Assembly: GCA_030248215.1 (NCBI GenBank)
Contig: JASANG010002182.1
Coordinates: forward strand, 1-64,000
Source: Enoplolaimus lenunculus
Taxonomy: Eukaryota; Nematoda; Enoplea; Enoplida; Thoracostomopsidae
Length of the DNA stretch: 64,000 nt
Direction: 5' to 3'
A program made the position numbers and the translations under genes. The notes below the pieces were generated by a model, which saw nothing but the letters and a program-made list of their open reading frames with translations, did not search any database and was not told the DNA's origin. This document shows, in pieces, positions 22,742 through 33,933 of this stretch (its first letter is position 1; the number at the start of each line of letters is the position of its first letter).

Positions 22742-22987
22742 CACTGTAAATTTCAGTAAGTTGATTTTAACTCAGAATGAGTTGAATCGCTCAGTCTGAG
22801 TTAGGAGTATCACATCTCAGAATTTTGAGTTGATTCAATTCATTCTGAGTTAATTATCCAACGGAGTCAATTCAACTCACAGTGAGAATATACTCTACTC
22901 ACAATGAGTTAATGTTTACTGATATTGATTCAGAAATAATCAACTCGCTAGCTGAATTGATTAATGGATTCATTGGAACTTCCAGTG
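22742..22987. mobile_element. MITE, CACTGTAAATTTCAG family
   Basis: Starts CACTGTAAATTTCAGTAAG, ends GGAACTTCCAGTG, CA dinucleotide on both sides. About 246 bp; GAGTTGA units inside. Confidence 0.8.
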
Positions 22988-23615
22988 CAATTGGCGTTTA
23001 GTTCCGGTGAAAATTAAATTTAGTTCCGGATATGAAATACAATCGTTAATAACTGTTTATAACAAAATAGTACCCGGCGAACGCCTTTAGCTTTTCTTTT
23101 TGCTCGACTACTACAGGTTGGGTCGACCAAGTTCCAAACGATACTCATGCCCTATGTTATTTTTGGATGGTTAAATTTCGAACCGTTTACGTTTTGGACG
23201 AAGTTTGAGAACTCTAAAATGACCAATTCGTTGACTTTCCAAACTTGACAATTTGCTAAACAATCATACCGATCGACAATTTCTGTCCCTGACGGATGTT
23301 GATTTGAAACCGGTGGGCGAAGGCGCGGCCTCGATCCGTTTCTGGGTACGTCTAGTGCACTTTGACGTATGAAACCAAATGTGTGGGTTTTGGTGGCACT
23401 CAGCTATATTTAACACCCATACAGGGACACAATAGAGCTCTGACATACTCAACTTTTAATCAAATCATTGAACCAGCATGGATGTATGAGACTTCAGAAA
23501 CCCGGATACCAAATGGGAAAAAGTTTCTTCAAAACGTTTATGCATATGTTTATTATACTTAGGGTCTTTTATTATTTTTGTGGTTTTTTTAGCTTTATTT
23601 TGTGTTATTATAATA

Positions 23616-23832
23616 CACTGTCAAAAATGGCGAGTCAAATTGACTCTCTCACCAAAACAGGCTTTTCTTGACTACTCAAACTGAGTCAAAGTTCGACTCC
23701 GTCAGAGACAAATTCGACTCACTTATGTAAATCGAATTTGACTCTGGCGGAGTCGAATTTTGACTCAGATTGTGTAGTCAGGAAAAGCCTATTTCGGAGA
23801 GAGTCAATTTGACTCACCATTTTTTGGCAGAG
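23616..23832. mobile_element. MITE, CACTGCAAAAAATGGTGAGTC family, copy 2
   Basis: Left end CACTGTCAAAAATGGCGAGTC, right end GACTCACCATTTTTTGGCAG; TA next to both ends. GAGTCAAATTCGACTC units inside. Confidence 0.8.
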
Positions 23833-23889
23833 TAGTTGTTATGCCGATTTCGACAGTTCTTTGAAACCGGAAGTTGATCGCACCGTTCC

Positions 23890-24025
23890 GGAGGTCCATG
23901 TTACTTTTAGACGCGCCATATGTTTGGCTGGTAAGCGGTGGACTAAACTTAGTTATGGTATGTATAATTGCGCTTCGATGTATAATTATTACGTTTAGGT
24001 TTAGGCTTTGACTTAGGAATAAAAT
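23890..24025. mobile_element. GGCC/TTAGGC MITE remnant, type C
   Basis: A left end GGTCCATGTTACTTTTAGACGCG and a trace of TTAGGTTTAGGC follow each other; the right end is not recognisable. Confidence 0.45.
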
Positions 24026-24180
24026 GCAACATTGGTTACTTGAACCTTTATTACATTTAAATGTACTATTGCTAACACGATAATTCTTGTAAAAGATTGA
24101 AAATATATATGCGCTGGCGAATAAAGAAATGCAGGGTTCCAACAGGAACTAAATTTTGCCGGAATAGGAACAGGATATTA

Positions 24181-24330
24181 ATTTCTTTGAAGGAACCGGA
24201 ACACGAACAGGAACAAGTATTGAATTTCTTTGCAGGAACCGGAACACGAACAAGAACAGGTATTGAATTTCTTTGCAGGAACCGGAACAGGAATAGGAAT
24301 TGAATTTTTGCAGGACTTCCGGCCGGAACA
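24181..24330. repeat. Minisatellite, 43-bp unit, about three copies
   Basis: Units at 24181, 24224 and 24267 begin ATTTCTTTGCAGGAACCGGAAC (21-22 bases shared), the third being shorter. GGAACAGGAA motifs extend on both sides. Frames through it encode Gly/Arg/Thr or Phe/Leu repeats and are artefacts. Confidence 0.75.
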
Positions 24331-25063
24331 GGAATTCCCGTTGAACCTTGAGAAATGGCCATATATTCGTAATTTATTAATCATTTACTAAGCTAAAAGT
24401 ACAATGAATGACAATTATTGGTGGACCATATCGGTTATAAAGACTCCACAAATGCCATCCTGAAGGTTGTTTTTCCTAAACTACAACAGATTTATTAGCA
24501 AGATGCTTATTTGCTGGGACCGAACTGAACCATCGGAATATCTGAGTAAGGTTCATATCATTCAACATTCTCAACTGTGTATAGCACCTACCGCCTGAGT
24601 GCAATGAATTGGTTAACTTTCGAAGCTGTCAATAAATATTATTTCAACACATTTACCCTGTTAAAGATATCTGACGGTGTATAATTTCTTTCCTTACCGT
24701 ACGAGTTATCAATTTGCAAACTTATCGCTAAGCTGATTAGCGGCAATAAAGCATTTAAAAACACGATAGCGTGGATCAAATTTGCGGATATCACAAGTTT
24801 TGGGACCACAATTTTATGCGCTATATCCCGTAACTCATGAATTTATAAAAAGTAGGATTGTGTAACTGGATTTTCTAAAATGAAAGCCAGACCATTTAAG
24901 GTCTTAGAATTTAATTGAAGTTGTCGCAAAAAATTCTTTTAGACTTCTTTGGGGGCGAAATGGTTTGTAAGTGGCGTTCCAAGTGTCGTCTCGTCGTAGG
25001 TTCCTTGACTTTCTATCCTAGCAAACATGGCAGACAAATATACAATGATACTATCGAGTTAGA
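24331..25063. other. Gene-free stretch, nothing recognised
   Basis: No open frame, RNA gene or known repeat that I can support. Confidence 0.35.
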
Positions 25064-25074
25064 CTAGTAGACTT

Positions 25075-25256
25075 GGCCCATGTATAGAAAAGGGCAGGAT
25101 CGTTCACCGGTTAGGCTGTAATCGAGTTAGTTTAAGCTTCAGACTAACTTTTTTGCTTAGGTTTAGGCATATGAATAGGTTCATCCTTACTTTTTCGCTT
25201 AGGCAAAGGTATAGGAATATGCTTATAACTACTGCTCCGGCCTTGTTACATGGGCC
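25075..25256 (+). mobile_element. GGCC/TTAGGC MITE, type B, with 11-bp flanking direct repeat
   Basis: GGCCCATGTATAGAAAAGGGC at the left, GGCCTTGTTACATGGGCC at the right. CTAGTAGACTT occurs at 25064-25074 and again at 25257-25267, an 11-bp direct repeat where other copies have 8. Confidence 0.85.
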
Positions 25257-25479
25257 CTAGTAGACTTTGTACACGTTGTTGTTGGTGTTGTGTCTACACC
25301 GGCTTTCTTTTGAGTTCCTAAAACCCAAAGGGGAGAAAGTGACTTACGCTTGTAATCAAAATTTAATTATTTTTAACTAACTGAAAAATGTTAATTTTAA
25401 AATAGTAAACCGTGTTAATCTGTTTAGCGTAGGTTTCTGATAGGATGTTATAAGCTGTTAAATAAGGTTTACTAGGCAG

Positions 25480-25660
25480 CCGGATTTGCGCAATGCGCAA
25501 AACTTAGCGTGTGCAAAAACATTTTCACGCAGATATTCTTTTCACCGAACATTTAAGAATTCATTGTAAACAAAGTAATGGTGGAAACTTGTCCAAAATA
25601 CGTATGTGGAGCGTTTCAGCTGTAATGTATAGATTTCGGAGATACACAAGCGCAAGATAA
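25480..25660. repeat. Dispersed repeat with CCAAAATACGTATGTGGAGCG
   Basis: GCGCAATGCGCAAAAC followed ~120 bp later by CCAAAATACGTATGTGGAGCG. The same pair of blocks occurs at 29395-29570 and 32650-32890. Family not recognised. Confidence 0.55.
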
Positions 25661-25781
25661 GTTAAAAATTCAGCGTTTTTTTGAAAAAAAAACATGGAAG
25701 AAGAATAAATGTTTTTGCCGATACAACTGAAAAAGTTAACATTTTGTTAAATCAGAAACCGCATCCGAGCATAGCAGTTGA

Positions 25782-26290
25782 CAGTGGCGGATCCAGGATC
25801 TCAAAATGGGGGGCAAAATTTCAGAGGTAATAAACTTATTTTTGACGCATACGGTAGTGACCCAAATAAGAGGGGGTCCCCATTTTGAGTCCCAATTAAT
25901 AGGAGTCCGTATCCCTAATAAGAATCCGTAAGTGGGTAGAGCCCTTAAACCCTTGTTTAGACTCCATAAATGTCTATTATCCCTAATTGTAGCGCATAAA
26001 TGACTCCAGGGCCAAGAAACTTTAAAGCGTGTTTATACTATTGTGTATAAAACAGAGAAAGCGATTAAGAAAGAATAAAAAAATAATTAAAATAAATGGA
26101 ATAAATATATAAAAAAATAATTAAAAAAAAAAACAAAAAAAAAAAAAAAAAAAAAAACAAAAAAAAAAAAAAAAAACAAAAAAAAAAATAAACAGCGTAG
26201 AACAGCAATAGACACTATATAATTTTTGTCGAGATGCTGTTGGGGGGGGGGGGGCACGGCCGGGGTGGCCCCTCCGTGGATCCGCCATTG
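25782..26290. mobile_element. CAGTGGCGGATCCA element containing a fragment of another element
   Basis: Ends CAGTGGCGGATCCAGG and CCGTGGATCCGCCATTG are inverted. Inside lies part of the TACTGTATTGACCCGAATAAG family (about 25847-26035), suggesting insertion of one element into the other. The rest includes a 70-base A-rich tract and a G run. Ends resemble hAT-type non-autonomous elements. Confidence 0.65.
26041..26195. repeat. A-rich low-complexity tract
   Basis: Long A runs broken by single C and T; antisense frames read poly-Phe and are artefacts. Confidence 0.85.
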
Positions 26291-26394
26291 GCATTTGAAT
26301 TTTCAATTCAAATTCTGTTGAAGAATAAATTGGGATTTGATTAGAATTTTTGGTCTTGAACAGGAATTATAGTTTAGAACCATTGTTAGGTAAT

Positions 26395-26640
26395 AAAACA
26401 ATCTTGCACGCAAAAAGCATTTGTGAACTTATTCAGAAAAGTGTTTTCTGTGGCAAATCTGACAAGTTTGTCTGATATTTAAGACAATTTTTCAAAAAAT
26501 AACTGGAAAACGTTTATTTTTAGACTTTATTTCAAATGTTTTCTAAAAAATTTTCTGTTATAACAGAAATACTTTTCAAGTGCACCTTGCTAATTTTATT
26601 TCTTAAATGTCAGAAATTTTTTTAAATATCCGAAATATTG
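26395..26640. mobile_element. Dispersed element with AAAACGTTTATTTTTAGAC, copy 1
   Basis: Shares more than 200 bp with 45774-46028, including TGGCAAATCTGACAAG, AATAACTGGAAAACG and CTTTTCAAGTGCACCTTGC. Its right edge is joined to a fragment of the GTCAAATTCGACTC MITE family. Confidence 0.7.
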
Positions 26641-26784
26641 TCAAATTCGACTTCACCAGAGTCAAATTCGACTCACTTAGTCGCAGGTTTGAGTCTGGCG
26701 AAGTCGAATTTGACTCAGTTTGTGTAGTCCCGTAGAGCCTATTTTGAAGATACTCAATTTGACTCACCATTTTTTGTAGTGTAA
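26641..26784. mobile_element. GTCAAATTCGACTC MITE fragment
   Basis: Right half of the family, ending CTCACCATTTTTTGTAGTG; the left half is lost at the junction with the previous element. Confidence 0.65.
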
Positions 26785-28255
26785 GAAGTTGAGATACAGA
26801 CAATGCTTTGCTCAGAGATAAGTAAATGAAACGAGAAATAAATTGAAAACAACTAGAAATACATTTTAGCAAAAAGTTTTGTATGATTCCACAAACTAAT
26901 AAATACATATGTGGATCGCTTTTATTGGAAGCCGGACACAATTAATGTTTAATCAACTGTACTGCGGTATATTTTTAAAAAATGTTTTTGAAAATATTTA
27001 AATGTTTATAAACAAGTAAAATTAAAAACTGTGATACTAAAAAGTGTGTGAGAACATATTATGACGAAAACGAAGCCAAGGTTTGCTTATATGGGAACTG
27101 TTTACTAAACCTAAAGCCTAAACTAACAGCTAAACCTAAGGATAAGCCTAAGCTTAAACATAAGCCTAATCGTAAGCCTAAGCCTAATCCTAAAGTTAGA
27201 CGTCCAAAACTCTAAGTCCCCATAGTCCGCCGGCTCGCCATGGACAGGTCCGCATAATTAAATGGTCTCAAATAAAATCTTTGCCAAAATTTTACGCAAT
27301 TTTAGCACTGAAATCTTTTGACGTTTTTACCACGTTTGAAATACAAAGCTGTTTATCGGCCATGTATTGCTTCTTTTCCGTTTATACTCCGACAGTAGGC
27401 GTTTGCCCAAAAAAGACTGGATGTTAAATCATTTCGCATATTTGAGCTTCTCATAATCTGCCCTGATCATTTCACAGCCAAATTTAACGTTTTGAAAAAA
27501 AGCTAATTTTTTAAGCCTCAAAATTTGGTAAAAAATACCTCACAATCGGGTCCAGGTGTTTGTTATCTTACACCTGTGTATCCCTTTATTCTGCCGACAC
27601 CTACATTCTGCCGCACAGTCTCGCATTTGCCTCATGGGAGTGATTTTGAGTCATTGTAAATCTGTCAATGGTATTCGTGCATTGTCTGTTCATTGGTGTC
27701 GCTGAATGCTTTGGTATCATTCGTTTGGTTACATTTCGGGTATCACCAGTTCCGGTAGAACCGCCCGTATACTTCGCAGGGGCCCGACCCATGTGAGGCC
27801 CATTTTGACAACCTAAAAACGTTTTCGCGAACCACGAAGCTATAGAGCTTTGAAACATTTGATTGGGTTCCCTAGGCCCTGTAATGGAAAAAGGAGGCTG
27901 ACTTATCGTAACGCTGATCCTGGTTATTGTTGGAAAACAGCAGGGGTATATTGTATCAAAATATACAAAACGGATATAACACCACCCTCGACTTGAAAAT
28001 TTTGGAAATAACCTTGTAACTAGTGAGCGTTCAGGTGTCTTGTTCCAAGCAGACCGGCCATACGTAGCTAACAGGTAGAATTCTACTGTGGTTATGTATG
28101 AGTGATTTATAATAAAGGGTTTATAGTGTCACATTTAGGGCAGCGGTCTTTGTTTTGTACACACCACACCTGGATCTGTCACAGCAGATTGTATGTAACA
28201 TATTAATCAGTATTGAAATCCTGCGAAATTCTTGGCAACTTTTAAGTTCTAGCAG
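26785..28255. other. Gene-free stretch with TTAGGC remnants
   Basis: 27100-27200 holds a diffuse run of CCTAAGCC-like units with no recognisable ends. 27780-27900 (GTTTTCGCGAACCACGAAG) resembles 47655-47750, a decayed repeat. No gene supported. Confidence 0.4.
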
Positions 28256-28427
28256 CCAAGGTCCGTTGCCAGGTCACCTTGCTAGGGGGAAGCTAAAAAA
28301 TTTTCAGGACGGGCATTCAAGGGTTTTCAATGAGTTACAAGCAATGTTAAAAATTCTCTAGGGGGCCAAAATTTTTCCAGGGGGAGCTCAGCATCCCCAT
28401 AGTCCACTCTTGGCTACGGGACTATAG
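28256..28427. mobile_element. MITE, CAGGCCCGTAGCCA family, copy 3
   Basis: CAAGGTCCGTTGCCAGGTCACC at left, TTGGCTACGGGAC at right; shares GGTTTTCAATGAGTTACAAGC with the other copies. Confidence 0.65.
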
Positions 28428-28508
28428 CAGGTCAAGCGCAATGTGAAATTTGTCATTTACAGATGACGTAAGGTGTTTTGTTTGAACATCTGTTACAATT
28501 GTTTGTGC

Positions 28509-28673
28509 AGTGCCGGAGCAGACAGGGGTGGAGGCTTTCTCTAAACTTTAGAATGGGGGCCCCCCAAACTCGCGAGCGAGAAGCCAGACGCGTATCAAAA
28601 CTTCGGCGGTTTCTGCTCCAACTCATTAGGGTGCCTCCCCAAACGGGGGGTACGTGTGGCTGCTCCGGCCTAG
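28509..28673. mobile_element. CAGTGCCGGAGCAG hAT-like MITE
   Basis: Ends CAGTGCCGGAGCAG and CTGCTCCGGCCTAG are inverted; TTTGTG occurs next to each end, a partial TSD. GC-rich palindromic interior. Confidence 0.65.
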
Positions 28674-28861
28674 GATTTGTGCTTAAGATGTTTGAGAATA
28701 CGAGCTAGGGTTTTAACATAAACAAGTGATATTTCTTGCAAAACACATTTAACACTAAAAATTTGCCATTGTAATTAAGTCAACAATTATTTGAACAGAT
28801 GTTGGGAGTCGCTCCAACAACTTTTAGTGATTTTCTCAGGTAAAAATGAGCTGATCCCAAT

Positions 28862-29247
28862 GGGTCATCCACGTTATAATGCGCACGCTAATGTAAAAAT
28901 TTGTCCAACCACCCGTTAGGGATCTGTGTACAAATCGAAGCTGCAACTGGCGTGTAGGTACAATTTTGTGCGGTACGTAGACACTATTAATTGTCCCGAC
29001 ACTGTCCGAGGGAGTCGGGACAAAAGGTAAAAAATCAAGTAAAAATAAATGTGTGTATATGTGTTTGTGTTGTTGTTATATATGTTTGCGATGCTATATG
29101 AACACAGTGCAATATGTCTTTACGTCCTCGTTAGGGACTACCGGACTTTATAGAGGATCCGTAATAGAGTGTGTTAAAAGACGTCGGGCCTTACTCAGAC
29201 CCGGACAATTTTTTGCAGTAGCGAGTGCGGTATAACGTGGATGTTCC
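28862..29247. mobile_element. GGAACATCCACGTTATA TIR element, copy 1
   Basis: Left arm GGGTCATCCACGTTATAATGC to AAAAATTTGTCC and right arm GGACAATTTTTTGC to ATAACGTGGATGTTCC form TIRs of about 45 bp. Inside: CCTCGTTAGGGACTACCGGAC. A shorter copy is at 45053-45276. Confidence 0.75.
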
Positions 29248-29987
29248 ATAAAATAGTCGCAGAGGTGGGGAACAAAAATGTTTCTCACACATACACACAT
29301 CATGAACAAGATCTGGCCGCTAAAAATCTACGATATCATTAAGACAATTCGATGTGAACAAAATGTTCGCACCGCTTTTAAAAATATCTAGTCTGCCAGC
29401 TTTGCTCAATGCGCAAAACGAAAGCATAAAAATTTACTTGCAAATTCTCTTTCCATAGACACAATCACGTGTATTTCTTATGAAATTATTGTAAACAAAG
29501 TACTTAATGCTGGAAAGTTGCCCAAAATACGTATGTGGGGAGTTCCAGCTTTAATATATAGATTTGTTCCTTTTCATTTCTGCTTTAAATATTTTATACG
29601 TAATATATACATACAACTACAACTTCTTGTTTACAAACCATTTAAACACGATCTCTGCTGAGGTGTGAGTTCGCGAATAAAAGTACGATGTTTTCGTAAT
29701 AAATTCCAATTCATGAAGAGACGTCAAAATATATGCGGCTTTGCAGTCAGTTTAAGCTTAAACTTTACTACGTAAAATTGAAAATGAAAGCATAAAAAAA
29801 TTAACTGTTTCTCGCCTAAAACCTTTTAAGCTTAAAATGATTTTACATTTCAAATTTTGCATCAGTCTAAAACGTCGCATTTTTGTAGTTTGCTCAAATT
29901 TTAATCCAGTTAATTCGTGGCCTAGTAGCTATTCGAGTTCCACCTGGCTAATCGCAGTCTGGCTGTCAAAACGGTCATAGCGTTAAA
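29248..29987. other. Gene-free stretch, one dispersed repeat
   Basis: 29395-29570 is a copy of the CCAAAATACGTATGTGG repeat. The remainder has no feature that I can name. Confidence 0.4.
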
Positions 29988-30166
29988 GGCCCATGTTACC
30001 TTAAGGGGCGTCCAGGTTTCTGGTGGGTCCATAAAACAGTAAGTTTAGATTCTAGATTACATTTTTTTGCTTAGGCTTAGGCTTAGGCTTATGAACACAT
30101 TTTTGCAACGCTTGGGCTTAGGAATGCGCTTAATCTACTGTTACGCCCCTTAAAGTAACATTGGCC
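29988..30166 (+). mobile_element. GGCC/TTAGGC MITE, type C
   Basis: GGCCCATGTTACCTTAAGGGGCGTCC at left, ACGCCCCTTAAAGTAACATTGGCC at right. Flanks GCGTTAAA and GCCTTAAT agree at 6 of 8 bases. Confidence 0.8.
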
Positions 30167-30627
30167 GCCTTAATAATAGAATTATCCATTACTCCCTGCT
30201 CATGAAATGTCATTTGCAAAGTTTAAAAGTCATTTATTAACGGGGGTGGGCAATTTAAAACAGTAGACACTGTTTTGGAATCAAACGAAAAAAAACTAGC
30301 TAAGTGATCGACATTTAGGCTTTAGTTCAAATTTTAACATTTCACTCCAAAATTTCAACGTCACATTCATGTCTTTTATACAAACGTTTCAACTCAAATA
30401 AACGATAAAGTTAAGTCACGAAAACTCTGATGGTTTGTTCAAAGACGTGTTTAAATAATGTCAAAAATTGGTTTAATTTCATGAAAATTCGAAAGTTTTG
30501 TAGCAAAAAAAATGTCATCCATGAAATGTTATAAATGTTTAAAGTCATAAATTTGTCAATATTGTGACGTTTTGATAGATGAAATTTTATATTCTTTTAA
30601 CTTTGCGACATTTTGGTACAGGTTTTG

Positions 30628-30847
30628 GGCCCATGTAACGATCAGGAGCGGTCTGCAACACTAGAATAGTGTAAGCTTAAGGTTTAGACTACTTTTTTGC
30701 TCGGCTTAGGCGTAGGCTTAGGCTTAGGAGGCTTAAGCTTAGGCTTAGGATTAATATTAAGCTTAGGCTTAGGGTTAAGCTTAGGTTTAAGCCTTGGCTT
30801 GTCTATAATGCTTATACTACTGTTCCTGTCCTGTTTTACATATGGGC
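30628..30847 (+). mobile_element. GGCC/TTAGGC MITE, type A
   Basis: GGCCCATGTAACGATCAGGAGCGG at left, CCTGTCCTGTTTTACATATGGGC at right, TTAGGC blocks in the core. Confidence 0.8.
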
Positions 30848-30939
30848 TGTAATTTTTAACCAATCACTCCAGAAAACCTCAACCCAGCATTGCCCAAAAA
30901 GATGTGAGTTTGTCCATGCGTTAAAACATTCGCAACCTT

Positions 30940-31018
30940 TTGAATGTTGTTAAGGTTTAGGGTTAGGTTTAGAAATATGCTTATAATACTGTTCCGACCC
31001 TGTTGTTTACATTGGCTC
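30940..31018 (+). mobile_element. GGCC/TTAGGC MITE, right-end fragment
   Basis: TTAGGTTTAGAAATATGC, CTTATAATACTGTTCCGACC and CTGTTGTTTACATTGGC; no left end. Confidence 0.6.
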
Positions 31019-31290
31019 AATTTTTAAATAATGCAATATTTTCCCAGTGTTTTCGCCTTACATTATATTTTACCTGTAGAATGAATTCTTTAATTATGTT
31101 TTGAACTGTATTTCAACGCAACAGGTGTTTGTATAATCGAACCATTAAGTTTTCGTTTTTTAAGTATTTTTTATCATTGCAAACCTAATACAATTAATCT
31201 TAACGATAGATAGCCATTTCGTACAGTGTACATTTAGAGAACGCGCTTCCTAACTCGATGGTTCTACAAATAGTAATACTAAGAAAAACC

Positions 31291-31679
31291 CATTGTTACT
31301 TTTAGGGCCGTCCCGGTTTCTGGTGGGTATGTAAAAAGTAGGCTTACATCCTAGACTACATTTTTTTAGCTTAGACTTAGGCTTATGCTTAGGAATACGC
31401 TTTTGCAACGCTTATGCTTAGGCATACGCTTAAGAATAAGCTTAATCTACTGTTACCGGCCCTAAAAGTAACATTGGCCCTCACGAATACGCTTAACCTA
31501 TTGTTACGGCAGTAAAAGTAACATTGGCCCTCACGAATACGCTTAACCTACTGTTACGGCAGTAAAAGTAACATTGGCCCTCACGAATACGCTTAACCTA
31601 CTGTTACGGCCCTAAAAGTAACATTGGCCCTCACGAATACGCTTAACCTACTGTTATGGCCCTAAAAGTAACATTGGCC
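31291..31679 (+). mobile_element. GGCC/TTAGGC MITE, type C, with a right end amplified four times
   Basis: Left end ACCCATTGTTACTTTTAGGGCCG. The normal right end is followed by four head-to-tail copies of the last 50 bp (31480-31679). Flanks CTAAGAAA and CTAAGAAT agree at 7 of 8, placing the whole array inside one TSD pair. Confidence 0.85.
31480..31679 (+). repeat. Minisatellite, exactly 50 bp x 4
   Basis: Each unit starts CTCACGAATACGCTTAACCT and ends GTAAAAGTAACATTGGCC. Copies differ at a few bases only (AGTAAAAG versus CCTAAAAG). Confidence 0.92.
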
Positions 31680-32039
31680 CTAAGAATTTTGGTTCACATA
31701 GGTATATTCGAACCCATTTTTTGAAGTGTCCATCACAACCATTCATCAGATAGTTTCTGGTTCACCGGCTTTGAAAGTTCCGACCCTTGTCCCTACCCAC
31801 AATCTTTGCATTTTAATACAATTTATCTTAAATATGAAACATTAATAAAATCTCGTTAAGTTACGTAATGTTTTATTTTCATATTCACGGCCGCTTGTGT
31901 GGGTATCCGCCGCTTAAAACCCTGTCTGAAGCTAACAGGTGCCATAAATCATAGTTTCGATTAGAAAGTATTACATAATCACTTTTGGTCTTTAAATACT
32001 TAAAGTTTGAAATAAGCATTGAAAATGCATTAATACATT

Positions 32040-32215
32040 GGCCCATGTGTAGAACAGGGCCGAATCGTTTTGCGGAGGGGCTAAAACAGAGTCCGTTTTC
32101 CGGAGGAACTAAAACAGAGTCAGCTTAAGCTTTAGACTGATATTTTCACTTAGGCTTAGGCTTAGGCTTAGAAGATGTTTATACTACTGTTCCGGCGCTG
32201 TTCTGTACATGGGTG
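32040..32215 (+). mobile_element. GGCC/TTAGGC MITE, type B
   Basis: GGCCCATGTGTAGAACAGGGCC at left, CTGTTCTGTACATGGGTG at right. A short internal duplication of GTTTTCCGGAGG-ACTAAAACAGAGTC lies near the left end. Confidence 0.8.
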
Positions 32216-32408
32216 ATTTTGTTTGTGGAAACGTGTGAAACCCCAGCACTTTAAGAAAGTTGCACATAAGGTGCTACTGTGGCTACTGGTTAACATTAAG
32301 CGTACATGCTTCGTACTTCCAGTTAAATCAGAAACAATTATGTAAAAGAAACCAGCACCTGTCGACGGTAAAACTAATAGGTTTCGTTTTTCAACGCATA
32401 AATGTATT

Positions 32409-32556
32409 GGCCCATGCAGAGAACAGCGCCGGAACAGTAGTAGAAGCATCTTGTAAGCCTAAGCCTAAGCCTAAGTAAAAATATTAGTGTAAAGCTTAAA
32501 CTGACTCTGTTATAGCCCCTCCGGAAAACAATCCGGCACTGTTCTATACATGGGCC
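32409..32556 (-). mobile_element. GGCC/TTAGGC MITE, type B, facing the previous copy
   Basis: GGCCCATGCAGAGAACAGCGCCGG at left, CTGTTCTATACATGGGCC at right. It is in opposite orientation to the copy 194 bp upstream. Confidence 0.8.
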
Positions 32557-32629
32557 AACGAAATTTGGACAATCAATAATTTTACGTTACGAATTGTTTC
32601 GTAGAACGTTAAAGTAGATATTGTTTAAA

Positions 32630-32895
32630 ACAATGTTTGCTTGTGCTGAAACGGTGCCCAAAATACGTATGTGGGTCGTTCCAACTTTAATCTGTGCCAG
32701 TCGTCCAGCTTTGCGCACCGCGCAAAAATAGATAGTAAATGCATAAAAAATCTGTATCCAAATTTTCCAATCATAGAACAATTCTGTTTATGTGGTGTGA
32801 AATTTACTCTAAGCAAAGTGTGCTAAAAAATTGCCCAAAATACGTATATGGAGCGTTCCAACTTTAATATATAGATATGTGGGGAGTTTCAGCTT
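32630..32895. repeat. Dispersed repeat with CCAAAATACGTATGTGG, tandem pair
   Basis: GCCCAAAATACGTATGTGGG and GCCCAAAATACGTATATGG lie ~190 bp apart around CCAGCTTTGCGCACCGCGC. Same family as 25480-25660 and 29395-29570. Confidence 0.55.
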
Positions 32896-33485
32896 CAATA
32901 TATATTTGGAATTTGAGCCCGTATAAACGGAACTGTAAAGGGTAATCCATTGGTTCCAATTGTGCGTTGTAGTGATATTGCAAAGTGCAATGTATACATG
33001 TACACCACGTAAATCATGGTCCCCAGAACAATTTTTTCTTGGTGTCAAAGTCAAACAGAGACGAAACAGCGAAACTCAAAATAGAAGAGCAATCAGTGGT
33101 TTAATTTTGCGATCTTTGAGTTAGCAATCAAGAGTCAAAAATTTCACTAGCGAAACGAACGAAAAACCAGCGGATTTTTTTATTTAAATGTTTGGAATTC
33201 TAAGATAAAGTTTCGTTGACATTTTAAGGGTGTCGGCGACATACCTACATTTTTCTACCGTTGTCGACGGATACTGTGGTCATTTTTGTTGCCACGTGCC
33301 TAACGGGGGTAGTGAGGTTTTAGAGGATACCATTTAACCAACAGATTGTTTGCCGGCAATTGTCGCGAACCAATGGCTTAATCATTGAACAATGTTCTGG
33401 ATGTTCACAATCCCAGGTTGGGTACATTCCTAAAAATTACACAATTTGATTTTTTACTAAGTAACGAACCGCATATTTTAAATTA
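32896..33485. other. Gene-free stretch, nothing recognised
   Basis: No credible frame, RNA gene or known repeat. Confidence 0.35.
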
Positions 33486-33638
33486 TGGCGTATGTAAAGA
33501 TCAGAGGCGGAACGTTTTTGCGTGGGACTAGAAAAGAGTAAGCTTAAGCTTTAGGCTAATTTTTTGCTTGGCTTAGGCTTAGGCTTAGGCTTAGGCATAT
33601 GCTAATAATACTGATCCGCTCCTGTTGTTTACATTATA
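33486..33638 (+). mobile_element. GGCC/TTAGGC MITE, type A
   Basis: GTATGTAAAGATCAGAGGCGGAACG at left, CTCCTGTTGTTTACATTATAGC at right; short core. Confidence 0.75.
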
Positions 33639-33933
33639 GCCGACATTATCAACAGATACGCAGCTACGAAAATATCATAAAGAGTATAGTCGCCCTTGTA
33701 GCGAGAAAATTTTTCTTCGCTTCTTATCTTGACAAGTTAAAAATTGGTAAGAAGGCGTAAATTTTGTTATCATCACTGATGGGATTCCTGGACACCCTAT
33801 CCCTAGGACCAGCGGGTTCGATGGGGATGCTGGTCCCGATACTAAAAATTTTACTGGCGACATGGTTTTACATAGGTAAGGATACGACTCTTTCCCCATG
33901 GCCTGATACACATTTATATTACATTTATTTTTG

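Noticed and set aside
24097-24384. Gly/Arg/Thr- and Cys/Ser-rich frames
   Set aside because: Products of the 43-bp minisatellite.
26121-26306. A poly-Phe frame
   Set aside because: Antisense of an A-rich low-complexity tract.
31480-31679. CRISPR-like array
   Set aside because: No spacers: the 50-bp units abut directly and are the end of a transposon in a eukaryotic genome.
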